From: Candidatus Gastranaerophilales bacterium
Lineage (GTDB): Bacteria > Cyanobacteriota > Vampirovibrionia > Gastranaerophilales > Gastranaerophilaceae
Length of the DNA: 54,493 nucleotides
Assembly (NCBI GenBank): GCA_016280955.1
Contig: JAEEHV010000027.1
Coordinates: 1-54,493 of the forward strand
Reading direction: 5' to 3'
Both the position numbers and the translations under genes were made by a program. Below the pieces are notes generated by a model. That model was given only the letters and a program-made list of their open reading frames with translations. It searched no databases and was not told the DNA's origin. Positions within the stretch are counted from its first letter, which is position 1. The number at the start of each line of letters is the position of its first letter. Shown here one piece after another: positions 1 through 9,900 of this stretch.

Positions 1-161
1 ACATATCTCAAATCTGTCAGGAAAGAATCGAAACAATCGAACCTCACGTTAATATCGGCGACGAAGTAATCGTTAAGGTTATTAAAATCGACGATAAAGG
101 CAGAATTAACCTTACAATCAAAGGTGTAACCGAAGAAGATAAGGCTAAGGTTCAGGGTTAA
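1..161 (+). CDS. pnp: polynucleotide phosphorylase, C-terminal S1 domain (5' truncated by window)
   Basis: The first bases read in frame (from position 3) as the end of an S1 RNA-binding domain: ISQICQERIE, then NIGDEVIVKVIKIDDKGRI, a short acidic tail and TAA at 159-161. The spacing and wording match the S1 domain that ends bacterial PNPase, the phosphorolytic 3'-5' exoribonuclease of mRNA decay; the S1 domain binds the RNA substrate. Ribosomal protein S1 or another S1-domain protein is possible, because the catalytic part lies outside the window. A strong intrinsic terminator follows 20 bp after the stop, so this is the last gene of its transcript. Confidence 0.7.
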   Translation, partial: ISQICQERIETIEPHVNIGDEVIVKVIKIDDKGRINLTIKGVTEEDKAKVQG

Positions 162-181
162 GTATTTTAAATTAATAACGG

Positions 182-217
182 AATAGCGGTTTGACTTAAG
201 TCAAACCGCTATTTTTA
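182..217 (+). terminator. intrinsic terminator after pnp
   Basis: A perfect 13-bp stem (183-195 with 200-212) with a TTAA loop, followed by TTTTT at 212-216. It lies 20 bp after the pnp stop codon. Confidence 0.85.
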
Positions 218-251
218 TGTATTTTGATTAAACGACAAAAAAGATATACCC

Positions 252-279
252 CCGAGGCGGAACTATGAAAATGCCTCGG
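252..279 (-). terminator. possible terminator downstream of the 112-aa membrane protein gene
   Basis: A 7-bp GC-rich stem (CCGAGGC at 252-258, GCCTCGG at 273-279) with a 14-nt loop. On the minus strand it is followed by GGGTATATCTTTTTT, so the U-run is displaced by several bases. It lies 32 bp past the stop of the minus-strand gene at 311-649. The long loop and displaced U-run keep confidence low. Confidence 0.4.
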
Positions 280-310
280 AGATAAATTTGAGAATTAAGG
301 TTTGTAGTAA

Positions 311-649
311 TTAGTCGCCTGCTTTATCTGTGTCGAATGGTGCCGGATGTCCTTTTTGGAACTTGTCGGCAGGATTAAATTTGAAATTTCCCGGGAATTG
401 ACCTTTGTGGAAATGATGTCTTTGCTTAAAAGGGCATTGCATTTGTGGTGCCGGTGGCGGATTAAATCCTGCACACGGAGGCATCATTACCGGCGGTTTG
501 TGAATTGCGGCAAAAAGACTTAATGCACAATATACACCTACAAAAGTTCCCAATGCTATTGTAAGAAATTTTCTAAACCCTTCACTTTGGCACAAACATT
601 TACATTCTTTTTTGTTTTCTTCATTTGTTACTTTTACTTCTTCTGTCAT
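311..649 (-). CDS. small single-pass membrane protein with Pro/His/Phe-rich tail
   Basis: No family recognised. The 112-residue product has a charged N-terminus with a Cys pair (CKCLC, about residues 17-21), one hydrophobic segment at about 28-47, then a low-complexity tail rich in Pro, His, Phe, Gln and Lys (HHFHKG, NFKFNP, FQKGHP). The layout suggests a short cytoplasmic N-terminus, one membrane helix and a disordered external tail, perhaps metal-binding through His and Met; that role is inference. The start is supported by AAGGAG 8 bp upstream. It is divergent from the C_GCAxxG_C_C gene. Confidence 0.75.
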   Translation of the reverse strand: MTEEVKVTNEENKKECKCLCQSEGFRKFLTIALGTFVGVYCALSLFAAIHKPPVMMPPCAGFNPPPAPQMQCPFKQRHHFHKGQFPGNFKFNPADKFQKGHPAPFDTDKAGD

Positions 650-727
650 AATTTACTCTCCTTTTTTGGTGTTGTTTTTACCACCTACATAATGTATACG
701 AAATCAAATATAAAATTGTTCATTTTA

Positions 728-736
728 TGATAAAAT
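728..736 (+). promoter_or_regulatory. extended -10 promoter abutting the ATG (leaderless) of the C_GCAxxG_C_C gene
   Basis: TGA-TAAAAT at 728-736 followed by exactly 6 bp and then the ATG at 743. With the usual 6-7 bp between the -10 hexamer and +1, transcription would start on the A of the start codon. No Shine-Dalgarno sequence is present and no good -35 is visible. Confidence 0.5.
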
Positions 737-742
737 TTTTAT

Positions 743-1186
743 ATGAAAAATTATTCGGATGAAGCTGCAAATAATTTTTTGAACGGCTGTAACTGTTGTC
801 AGGCAGTTCTTTGTGCCTTTTCCGACAAACTCGGAATGGATACCAAAACTTGTATGAAACTGGCTTCATCTTTTGGCGGCGGAATGGGCAGACTCAGAGA
901 AGTCTGCGGAGCTGTCAGTGCAATGTTTATCATAGCCGGATTACTAAGAGGATATGATACACCCGGTGATGATATAGGAAAGACCCGTCAGTACCAACTT
1001 GTACAGGAGCTCGCAAAAAAGTTTAAAGAGCAGCATAATACCATAATTTGCCGTGAGCTTTTAGGTATAGATGGCGAAGACAATCCGATTCCGTCAAAAA
1101 GAACACCGGAATACTATGCTTCAAGACCTTGCGAAAATTTTATCAGAACTGCTGCTGAAATTATAGAAACCAAGCTTCTAAATTAA
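743..1186 (+). CDS. C_GCAxxG_C_C family redox protein
   Basis: The 147-residue protein carries the conserved cysteine pattern of the C_GCAxxG_C_C family: NGCNCCQAVLCAF at 14-26 (Cys16, 18, 19, 24), Cys37, GGGMGRLREVCGAVSA (Cys55), Cys103 and Cys130. Members of this family are thought to be redox-active or to bind metal or cofactor, often in anaerobes; the reaction is unknown. It lies tail to tail with a CcdA-like gene (9 bp overlap) that is followed by a membrane thioredoxin, a context consistent with thiol-disulfide chemistry. It has no Shine-Dalgarno sequence; a -10 box 6 bp before the ATG suggests a leaderless mRNA. Confidence 0.85.
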   Translation: MKNYSDEAANNFLNGCNCCQAVLCAFSDKLGMDTKTCMKLASSFGGGMGRLREVCGAVSAMFIIAGLLRGYDTPGDDIGKTRQYQLVQELAKKFKEQHNTIICRELLGIDGEDNPIPSKRTPEYYASRPCENFIRTAAEIIETKLLN

Positions 1187-1888
1187 CGGAGAAAAAACTC
1201 TGTAATACAAATAAAATGCCATTACTATTATAAGCCAACCGCTGAGTTTAACCAATTTGTCCGTTATATTTGAAAACTTTTTTATGTTTTTTATCCCTGA
1301 TGTAAACAATCCGGCTGCTATCAATATCAATCCCTGCCCGACTGCAAACAGAAACAGCATTATTACCGCCGCCGGAATATTTTTACCTATTGCAGCAAAA
1401 ACCATTATTCCCGCCAAAATTGGAGTTGAACATGGGGTTCCGGCAAGAGCAAAAGCAATACCCAAAAGAAGCGGATATACAAAAAGTGAACTTGTATTAT
1501 TTTGAGGCATGGACTTGATTATAACAGGAATGTCAAAATCAAGAATTTCCGTTATTTTTAGTCCGATAACCAAGAGAATTGATGCCATAATAATTGTAAA
1601 GTAGCCGCCTAAAAATGAAGCAAAAACACTTCCCGTAATCGCACAAATTAAGCCTATTATCGTAAATACAATCGCTGTTCCGAAAATAAAACTGCTTAAC
1701 TGAATAAAAGTCCTCACGGGTGTTTCTTTTGAGCAGCCGCCGACGTACCCTATCATAATAGGAAGCATTGCCAAAGAGCATGGCGATATTGATGCTATAA
1801 TACCGCCAAGAAATGCAGTACCAAACATCAGCAGCCATGTTAATATTCCGATATTACCCGATGAAAAAATTTCTGCCAAATTATTCAT
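1178..1888 (-). CDS. ccdA: CcdA/DsbD-like thiol-disulfide transmembrane transporter
   Basis: A polytopic 236-residue protein with about six membrane helices. It has the two hallmark motifs of the CcdA/DsbD core: SPCSLAMLP (Cys37, helix 1) and TPCSTPIL (Cys153, helix 4). Their cysteines carry electrons from cytoplasmic thioredoxin to extracytoplasmic thiol proteins. The start codon overlaps the last 8 bp of the upstream thioredoxin gene, so the two are translationally coupled and the thioredoxin is the obvious electron acceptor. No cytochrome c maturation genes are nearby, so a role in general thiol reduction is as likely as cytochrome c biogenesis. Confidence 0.88.
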   Translation of the reverse strand: MNNLAEIFSSGNIGILTWLLMFGTAFLGGIIASISPCSLAMLPIMIGYVGGCSKETPVRTFIQLSSFIFGTAIVFTIIGLICAITGSVFASFLGGYFTIIMASILLVIGLKITEILDFDIPVIIKSMPQNNTSSLFVYPLLLGIAFALAGTPCSTPILAGIMVFAAIGKNIPAAVIMLFLFAVGQGLILIAAGLFTSGIKNIKKFSNITDKLVKLSGWLIIVMAFYLYYRVFSPLI

Positions 1889-2273
1889 TTATCAACTCTA
1901 CCAAATAATTTTCCAGTATTTTAGGCTGCATTGAACCCTCAATACGTCTTGTTACACGACCATCCTGATTTTTAAATACCGTAGTCGGAACAAGTTTTAC
2001 ATCATACTCTTTTATAAGTGCCTGAACATTTTTATCACGGTCTGTAACATTAATTTTGCGTAAAGATACTTTATCAGAATATTTTGGATATACTTCATCC
2101 ATCACCTTCTCAAGCTCCATGCATTCAAAGCACATTGGAGATGCAAATTTTATTACCTCATCACACGTACCGGCAACAACAGGAAGCGAAACGGCATTAT
2201 CTCTTGTTAATCCCCAGTATGCAGCTATAGGAACCAAAAATATAAGTGCAATCCAGATAATATTTTTATTCAT
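1881..2273 (-). CDS. membrane-anchored thioredoxin-like protein
   Basis: The 130-residue protein has an N-terminal hydrophobic anchor (about residues 5-20) and a thioredoxin fold with the active site MCFECME (Cys48, Cys51). The cis-proline loop VPTTVF (Pro96) is also present. The C-F-E-C dipeptide differs from the CGPC of cytoplasmic thioredoxins. The start is set by a strong AAGGAGG. It is the first gene of a two-gene operon with the CcdA-like transporter, which probably keeps it reduced. It should act outside the cytoplasmic membrane on target disulfides. Confidence 0.88.
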   Translation of the reverse strand: MNKNIIWIALIFLVPIAAYWGLTRDNAVSLPVVAGTCDEVIKFASPMCFECMELEKVMDEVYPKYSDKVSLRKINVTDRDKNVQALIKEYDVKLVPTTVFKNQDGRVTRRIEGSMQPKILENYLVELINE

Positions 2274-2404
2274 AAATCCTCCTTTCTAACTTTAACACAG
2301 AATATGCCGAATATACAAAATTTTAAATAAGAAATTCGGGTAATTTTTATCCGTAAAACTTGACAATAAAAAAAATAACATTAAAAAATCAATAAGAGGT
2401 ATCT

Positions 2405-2809
2405 ATGAGTTTAACAAATTTTGCAGTTAATTTAGTACGAATATTTTTCCCTGACTTTATAATTAAATGTACACATAATAAGGTAAGACCTGATTTAACT
2501 CAGGCATACTGCCCCGATTGCGGCAAACTTATCAAAAATGAATGGTATATAACAAGATGCTCCTGCTGTGGTGCAAAAATGAAAACAATGGTAAAAAACG
2601 GCGAAATTGTTCCGCAAAATCATTTCTGCGAAAATTGCGGAAGTGAAGAATATACCATAGAACAAATTGAACGTATAAACTTTATTGATATTAACTTTGC
2701 AGCACTTATCAAACGGGAAGAAGTGTCATTTGAAAAGACATCCACTATACGATGCTGGGAGGAAGAAAAAACCAGCGAGCAACCAAAATTGCTAGTACAA
2801 TTCCGGTAA
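2405..2809 (+). CDS. zinc-ribbon protein of unknown function
   Basis: The 134-residue protein has three CxxC knuckles: CPDCG (36-40), CSCCG (52-56) and CENCG (75-79). The first two, and possibly the third with an upstream Cys/His (CTH at 22-24), could bind one or two zinc ions. Such ribbons usually bind nucleic acid or protein, but I recognise no named family. The C-terminal 20 residues (EEEKTSEQPKLL) come from a 65-bp convergent overlap with the 3' end of spmB, so that tail may be poorly conserved. GAGG lies 6 bp before the ATG. Confidence 0.7.
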   Translation: MSLTNFAVNLVRIFFPDFIIKCTHNKVRPDLTQAYCPDCGKLIKNEWYITRCSCCGAKMKTMVKNGEIVPQNHFCENCGSEEYTIEQIERINFIDINFAALIKREEVSFEKTSTIRCWEEEKTSEQPKLLVQFR

Positions 2810-3281
2810 TATCAGCAATTATTCCTGTTAAGAGTGCATATCGGTATTTTTTAATTCCCACAGAGCCGAAATAAACAGAAAGCACGTAAAATGTTGTTTC
2901 GGAACTTCCCACCATCACTGCCGCAAGTTTTGTAACAAAGCTGTCAGGTCCCAAACTGTTTGCTATGTCAGAAAACAACCCTAATGTTGCCGAACCTGAT
3001 AATGAACGGGTTATCATTATCGGAATAGTTTCAACAGGAACGGAAAGTTTTGCCAAGATTCCGCCAAAAACATTTGCTATCAAATCAATTCCGCCGGATG
3101 CTCTGAACATTGAAATCGCAACAATTATTGCAACAAGGTACGGAATGATGAATACGGATACTTTAAAACCATCTTTTGCACCCTCGACAAACTCCTCATA
3201 AACAGGAACTTTTTTTATTGCGCCTGTTACCAAAATTATCAATATGATTAACGGAAGTATGTATAAAGATATGTTATTCAT
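2745..3281 (-). CDS. spmB: SpmB-like (Gate domain) membrane protein
   Basis: The 178-residue polytopic protein belongs to the nucleoside-recognition (Gate) family as SpmB, with PVYEEFVEGAKDGFKVSV near the N-terminus and the conserved MITRSLSGSATLGLFSD segment. In endospore formers SpmA and SpmB are needed for spore-core dehydration. In non-sporulating bacteria the pair is common and its substrate is unknown. The start overlaps the end of spmA by 8 bp, so the two are coupled and probably form one heteromeric complex. Its 3' end overlaps the convergent zinc-ribbon gene. Confidence 0.85.
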   Translation of the reverse strand: MNNISLYILPLIILIILVTGAIKKVPVYEEFVEGAKDGFKVSVFIIPYLVAIIVAISMFRASGGIDLIANVFGGILAKLSVPVETIPIMITRSLSGSATLGLFSDIANSLGPDSFVTKLAAVMVGSSETTFYVLSVYFGSVGIKKYRYALLTGIIADITGIVLAILVARWFFLPPSIV

Positions 3282-3858
3282 GCTTCCTCCATATATTTTT
3301 CAGCACTAATGCCGTAATAATTGCAACAAAAAATGCCAGAATTGTAACAATTAGTGTCGGCAAAATGATTTCTGTCGGATTTTTTACCCCGACACCCACC
3401 AAAACAGCAATTACTGTTGCCGGAATAATCTGAAATCCTGCTGTATTCATTCCCAAGAACATACACATTGAGTCAGTTGCAGTTTCTTTATCAGGATTGT
3501 CCTCCTGAAGTTCTTTCATAACCTTTAATCCGATTGGTGTCGCTGCATTAGTAAGCCCGAGTGCATTTGCGGAAATGCTCATTGCTATATCACCAACCGC
3601 AGGAGAATCTTTTTTTACATCTTTAAATAAAATTTTTGCAATCGGATTAATAAGTTTTGCAATAAATTTTACAAGTCCTGATTTTTCAGCAATACGCATC
3701 ATTCCGAGCCAAAATGCCATTATTCCTATCAGCGAAAATGATATTTTTACTGCCGTATCACAGGCGGAAAGCATTGAATTTGCAACATCAGAAAGAGTAT
3801 TGTTAAAAATTCCCAATATTAAAGAAACTGTTATCAGTAATAAAAATATATAATTCAT
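3274..3858 (-). CDS. spmA: SpmA-like (Gate domain) membrane protein
   Basis: The 194-residue polytopic protein has the SpmA features: SLIGIMAFWLGMMRIAEKSG, then SANALGLTNAATPIGLK, then MFLGMNTAGFQIIPAT. It is the first gene of the spmA-spmB pair. There is no Shine-Dalgarno sequence. Instead a good promoter (GTGACA, 17 bp, TAATAT) ends 6 bp before the ATG, pointing to a leaderless message. The substrate or ligand is unknown. Sporulation should not be inferred from it here. Confidence 0.85.
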   Translation of the reverse strand: MNYIFLLLITVSLILGIFNNTLSDVANSMLSACDTAVKISFSLIGIMAFWLGMMRIAEKSGLVKFIAKLINPIAKILFKDVKKDSPAVGDIAMSISANALGLTNAATPIGLKVMKELQEDNPDKETATDSMCMFLGMNTAGFQIIPATVIAVLVGVGVKNPTEIILPTLIVTILAFFVAIITALVLKNIWRKHE

Positions 3859-3864
3859 AACTTA

Positions 3865-3893
3865 ATATTAGGAAAAAAATTAACATTTGTCAC
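3865..3893 (-). promoter_or_regulatory. leaderless promoter of spmA-spmB
   Basis: On the minus strand: -35 GTGACA (3888-3893, 5 of 6 to consensus), a 17-bp spacer, -10 TAATAT (3865-3870), 6 bp, then the ATG at 3858. The predicted +1 falls on the start codon. No AGGAGG-like sequence lies between the promoter and the start. Confidence 0.6.
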
Positions 3894-3958
3894 TATGTTT
3901 ATATTATTATATAATTAATAAAGTATTATGGGAAAAGTGGGTGAATAAGGTAGAGTAT

Positions 3959-6900
3959 ATGGCAGATAATATAAATGATTTTTCTGAAATAAGAGAGAAT
4001 TTTGATACAATAAAAACTTTGTTGAATACAATAAGGGCGCAGGGGGTTCTTAACACATCTGATGTTGATAAGCTGCTGGCAGGCATACACGCAAAATTAG
4101 AAAAAATTAACACAGATGAAGATGTTGATTTAATTAAGGCTTTCTTATCAGAACTTAAACAAAATCTGGATGAAAGGCATAGTGTTTTGGTATCCAAATT
4201 TGGTGCTATTGAATCATTGTTCTCAAACCTTATGAAAAACAGCACTGAAGCCGTTAAAACAAGTGAGCTCAAAGAATTATTTGATATTGTAGCTACCAAT
4301 TTATCAGTTTTCTCAAGAGAAGTCGTTTCCCAAAAAGAAACTCTTTCAGATATTACTCTCAGACTTGACTCAATACAATCCGATGATACTCAAAAGAAAG
4401 AGATTATTAAACACATCGGTTCGTTAAAATATGATTTTGAAAAACTGAACAACGGATTTGACTCTATTGTTTTAAGCTTAAATGAAAACTTTAAAACAGT
4501 GCTTAAAACGATATCCGAAATTGATCAGTCTGATGCAATTTCAGGATACGGCGAACAACTCACCGACCTAATTAATTCTTCTAACACAATTTTGTCTGCT
4601 ATTCAGCTTATAGACAAAAAGAACACTAATTTCGAAGAAGCAATAGAAAAACTTGCAACTCAGGAAGATTCTTCATCAATTCAGAAGGCAATTCTCGAAT
4701 TATCTTTAAAAAGCAGGGATATCAACGACCTTGTAGATTCTCTTGTTGAAAAATCATACAAAATAGATAACCTTGCTGAAAAAATTGATGCCTCTGTTAA
4801 CATAATTGCCGGTCTGAAAACAGAAATTGCTGACGGAAGTGACGATTCAAAAGAGGCAATCCTTGAAAGACTAAACAAACTCGAAGAAGTTGTAAAAGAA
4901 GTTTCAACAGTCAATGAATTTGAACAGGTAAAAATTATGCTTAATGCAATTCTTGATGATATTGCATCCGGCAGCAAAAATATATCTGCAAATTACAACA
5001 GAATTAACGAAGATATTAAAGAAAAACTTTCCTCAGAAAGTGATAAATTATCTCAGCTTCTTGACGCAAATATTTCCCGCACAATTAACGACATTACATC
5101 TAACACTGAAAGTCTGAATTCTGCTATTAAAAATTCCCAACTCGCAATGTCTGATTTGTGCCGTTCGGGGTTTGAAGAACTTTCCGAAAATATTTCCGGT
5201 TTAAAAACTGTTGTTGCTCAGCTTGATGAAAATAATATTTCCGCAAGTAATGCAATTTTCTCAAACATAACAGACAGACTTGCAATTTTCGAAAACAGCC
5301 TGAAAACATCTCTTGAAAAACAGGAAGATTCTGTTGCAAATTCATCTTCAAATGTTTTTGAACAAATTGCAAACATAAAAAATATTTCCGAAAAAATCGA
5401 TTACAGACTTGATGCATCAGCAATCGAGCTTTCCAATACAAAGAGAGAATACGAATCACTTAAAGCATCTGTGAATGAAGTGCTTGCTCTTGATTTTGCA
5501 ACGGCTATAAAAGAAGTTAAAACAGATTTATTTACCTTCAAACAGGATTTAAAAGATGCAGTCGAAACATCCGAATTAAATATCTCTGAAGGGATTACAA
5601 ATGACATTTTCGGGAAATACGAACTTGTCGTAAGCAAAATAGATAACATTGAAGACGAATTAAAAACAGCTCAGACAGCAGCACTGAATAATATGAAAGA
5701 TACACTTGATACAATATCTTCTCAAATTGTTGATGTACTGTCTTATGTCAGTGTTGCAAAAGATATTCGGGAGACAGGGCTTGATACAAAATTCGCAGAA
5801 GTTACAAAAATCATCAATGATAACAATTTGAACTATGTAGAAAATGTAAAAGATATTATTGATGTAATAAGAATTCAGGTAGAACAAAACCTGAGATCTA
5901 TCGCTAATGATTCGGAAAAAAATATAAATCATTTGTCTGATGTTATAAACGAAAGTAACAAACAAATTCAGACAGATATAAAAAACTCCTATGACAAGCT
6001 TTTACAGGTTCAAACAAACTTTGACGAAATCAAAGAGCTTCTGAGTGCAAACAATACATCCGTTTCTAACGGTGTTAATGATGTTCTGATGTCTAATGAC
6101 GGCATTAAAAATGAGTTTGAAACAAAGTTAAACAATCTGAAAATCGCTCTTCTTGAAAAAGTAACCGAGCTGAAAGATGCTTATGCGATTGACAGCAATG
6201 ATAAAATCAGCGAACTTAAATTTAATTCCGAAAATTTAACTCTTAAAACGGTAAAAAGAACTGAAGAGCTAAAAAATGAACTCAGAGGTGAAATTGACGG
6301 TATTATAACATCTCTGAATAAAGTTATTACTGATTTGGGCGAGCAGGTATCTGCAACCTCACTAAAAATAGAGGGCTCGAACAGAGAAATCGTTGATTTT
6401 GTTAAAAATGACTTTACTTCCGAAGTTAATAATTCTATAGACTCCATAAAAACAAATACGGCAGAAGTTCTGAATGAAATCGATATTAAAGTTAATGATG
6501 TTGTCGGCGGTTTCAACTCACTTGATTCCTCAATACAAAAACTGTCAAAAGATACCGATACGGCACTGACATCAACTCTTACAAAAATTCTTGATAATTT
6601 TGTTGTTATTAAATCTCTGATTAATGCTATTGATGAACAATCAGAAGAAAACTTAAGACAAAGTGTTGCAGAAATCAAAAGAGATTTTGCCGAATTAAGA
6701 AAACGTTTTGACGAAGCAGATTCAGCTATAGATGAAGATTTAGCACGTCAAATATCCATTATTGAAGGCAGTTTTGAATCTCTTAACCTGATGTTTGCAG
6801 ATGTTATGAATCAGGGTGCGGAAGCTATTGCAGAAAGAATAAAAAAAGAACTGGGCGGTGCAAAAGAAGTTCTCTCTGAGGAACTGGCAACAAGACTCGA

Positions 6901-9900
6901 ACACTACAAAGGTCAATTAGAAATCTTATTTGACGAACTAAAAGAACGCAATTCGGCTCAGGCAGATTATATTGAATCAAAAGTTCTTGGATTAAACAGT
7001 ATATTAGCGGAAAATCTTAATAAACAAAACAATGATGCGGCACTCAGACTGGATGAAATATCCGCACAACTTAAAGATATTCTGACTGATAACCTTGAAC
7101 TTTCTGCTGCTGATTACAATGCTTTAAAAAGTAAAATTAATGACTTTACCAATGATATTATAAAAACAAATGATAACTTGGTAGCTTCAGTAAGAGCACA
7201 ACTTGATGACATTATAAAATACTTTGATTCAAACTTTGAAATCCGTGCGGATGAAGTAAATGAAGAATTTGATAAAATAATTTCTTCAATGATAAAATTT
7301 GATGAAACGGTTACTGCCTTCAACAATGAGATGGAAGAAAAAATTCAGACTCTCCAGTCTGTTATTGACACCCTGAAAGACAGTACCGCAGAAAAAATTG
7401 ATGAAAAAACAGAATTTGTTATAGATAAATTAAGCGGTATTATCAAAGACATTTCTGAAAGTTCCCTTAACGATATTAATCCGAAAATAAATGATATTAA
7501 GGAAATTTTATTCAGTCAGGAACGGTTAATTAATGAAAGATTTACCGAAAGTGATGAAACAAGTTCCAATATTCAGAATATGCTTGCCGCCCACAGTGAT
7601 GCCATAAACAATAACATTTCACTGAGAGCTAACGAGATAGAAGACTCACAGCATAATGTTATAAAAGAAATTCTGTCACTGCAAAATGCAATAGAAGCCC
7701 ATAAAGCTAATCTGAGTGACCTCCTGAACGGGGAAATAAAACCTGAATTCCATTCATTGGAAGAAAAACTTCAGGTATTATTTGATAACAACTCTATGAG
7801 TTTCATTGCAGAGCTGACAAACGGAAATAACAGAGTTCTGGATGATATAAGAAATTCTACCGATGATTTCAGAGCAGCATTTATATCGCTAAACGAAAGA
7901 CTTGATAAAGACGAAATTTCAAGAATGAATATTATTCAGGCTCAGATTAATGAGTTGAATAATAAATTCAATGATATGATAGAAAATTCCAGAAATACAG
8001 CCAAAGCAGAACTGGATACAATGTTTTCAACACTATTCAAAAACAGCAAAGATATGCTTGAAGAAATTAATCTGTCTGTTGAAAATAAATATGACTCGAT
8101 TTTGGTTGCAAATTCTGATATTTCCGCTGCTGAAATGCAATCAATAGAAGCATTTACCAATAACATTCTGGAAAATGTTGAAAGTGTAAAACAAAATTCA
8201 AATACATGCAGAGATATTATCCGGAAACTCATCGAAGAACAAGTTAATATTATATCCGGGGATATTGAAAAAGAAACAGATGTTATCGTTGCCGATATAA
8301 TTGAACAATTCCGTCTTTTGCAGGAGCATCAAAAAGACGATTTATCATCCCTTACAACCGCTATCGAAAGCTCGGTATCCGGATATGTAATAGATGCGGT
8401 TAATGATATCAAATCCTATTTTGATATAAAAACAGATGCAAACATTATCAACGAAAAAATTGATAACCTTAAACACGGTTTAGAAAATTCTGTAAGAGAA
8501 ACCCTTTCAAATATCAATAAATTAATTGACAGAAGTGTATTTTCAGAAGCAATATCAGATATTAAAGCTGCTAATGAAGTTCTTATCGGTTCTATGTCTG
8601 ATAAAATCAACAATGAACTTACAAACTTTATTCAACAAAATGTCTCGAAAAAATTTGATGATAAGTTTAATTTATTTGATAAAAAATTCACAGATACGAT
8701 TGTTGATAAATATGAAGAAGTTAAATTGCTTTCTTCTAATTATAATAAATCATTTGAAAAAATTGCAATTTCAGTACAGGATATTATTTCTCAGTTTAAA
8801 GATACAAATAAGCAATTAAACGAAAAACTTGATAACTCACTGAATAAAATATCCGGTTCCGTAGATGAACTGAAACAAAGTTTTGCTGACTTAAAAGCCC
8901 AGATAATGAACAAGTCTTTTGACGAAGCATTCCATGATGCAGTGCATAATCAAATTCACGGACTTGAAACACTTGTAAATGAACAGTTGAGTTATATACA
9001 GGATATCAGTGATTTGTGTTGCGACAACCTTCCTGAAATGGCTGAAATGAATACTATTGTTAAGTTTGGCATTCTGGAATCCGTAAAAGATATTCAGCAG
9101 AAAGTTAATAGTCATGATAATTTTGATTCTTTACAATCTCAAATATCTGAGGATTTAAATTCTCTGAAAACTAACATTATTACTCAGATTTTAGATGTAT
9201 TTAACCAGATTTCATTTATTGCGGAACAGGAAGAAATTATCGACTTTATACAAGAAAAACATGCTGAATTAATAACCGTCTTAAGTCACATTGTTACTTC
9301 TGTGGATAATGTCGGAACTGTTAAAGATAATTTAGCTGTAGTCGATAATAAAATTGATTCACTAAAAGAAGATATTGATTTAATTAATGAAAAAATAACT
9401 TCTATAATGTCAGCCGAGGGTGATATTGATTATGTGTACAGCCTTCAGGATTTAGAATCTGATATTGCTGCTTTGCGTGTTGTATTAAACGACATGAAAT
9501 CAGATAATAAATCAAAAGAATTTGAAGAATTGATTGGTTCAACAAATAATATTTATAAACTCGTTGAAACAATCAAAGCTGAAATGCCAAAATTTGAAGC
9601 AGATGAATTCAAAAAAGATTTTGAAACTCTTGCAGAAGATATTGTAAGTATCAGCACAAGAACAAACAAATTAATTTTGACATCTGATGAATCTTATAAA
9701 ACACTTCAGGATAATTTACAAGACTTTAAACTTGTAATAAACGATTTGGATGAAAGAACCAGAAACTTCCCTCGTGAAGCAGGAATTGATAAGATAGACA
9801 GCAAACTTGCTTCCATCAATACAATGATTAAAAACGGTGCAAAAACAAACCAGGTATTTAATCAGGTATTTGAATATCTTGCCGAATGGGTAGATAAAGC

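Noticed and set aside
2745..3858. Sporulation locus
   Set aside because: spmA and spmB occur widely in non-sporulating bacteria and nothing else here is spore-related; the lpt genes indicate an outer membrane.
8526..8819. Open frames inside the giant coiled-coil gene, on both strands
   Set aside because: They have skewed Ile/Leu/Phe or Ser composition, no ribosome sites, and lie wholly inside a continuous 2136-codon gene.
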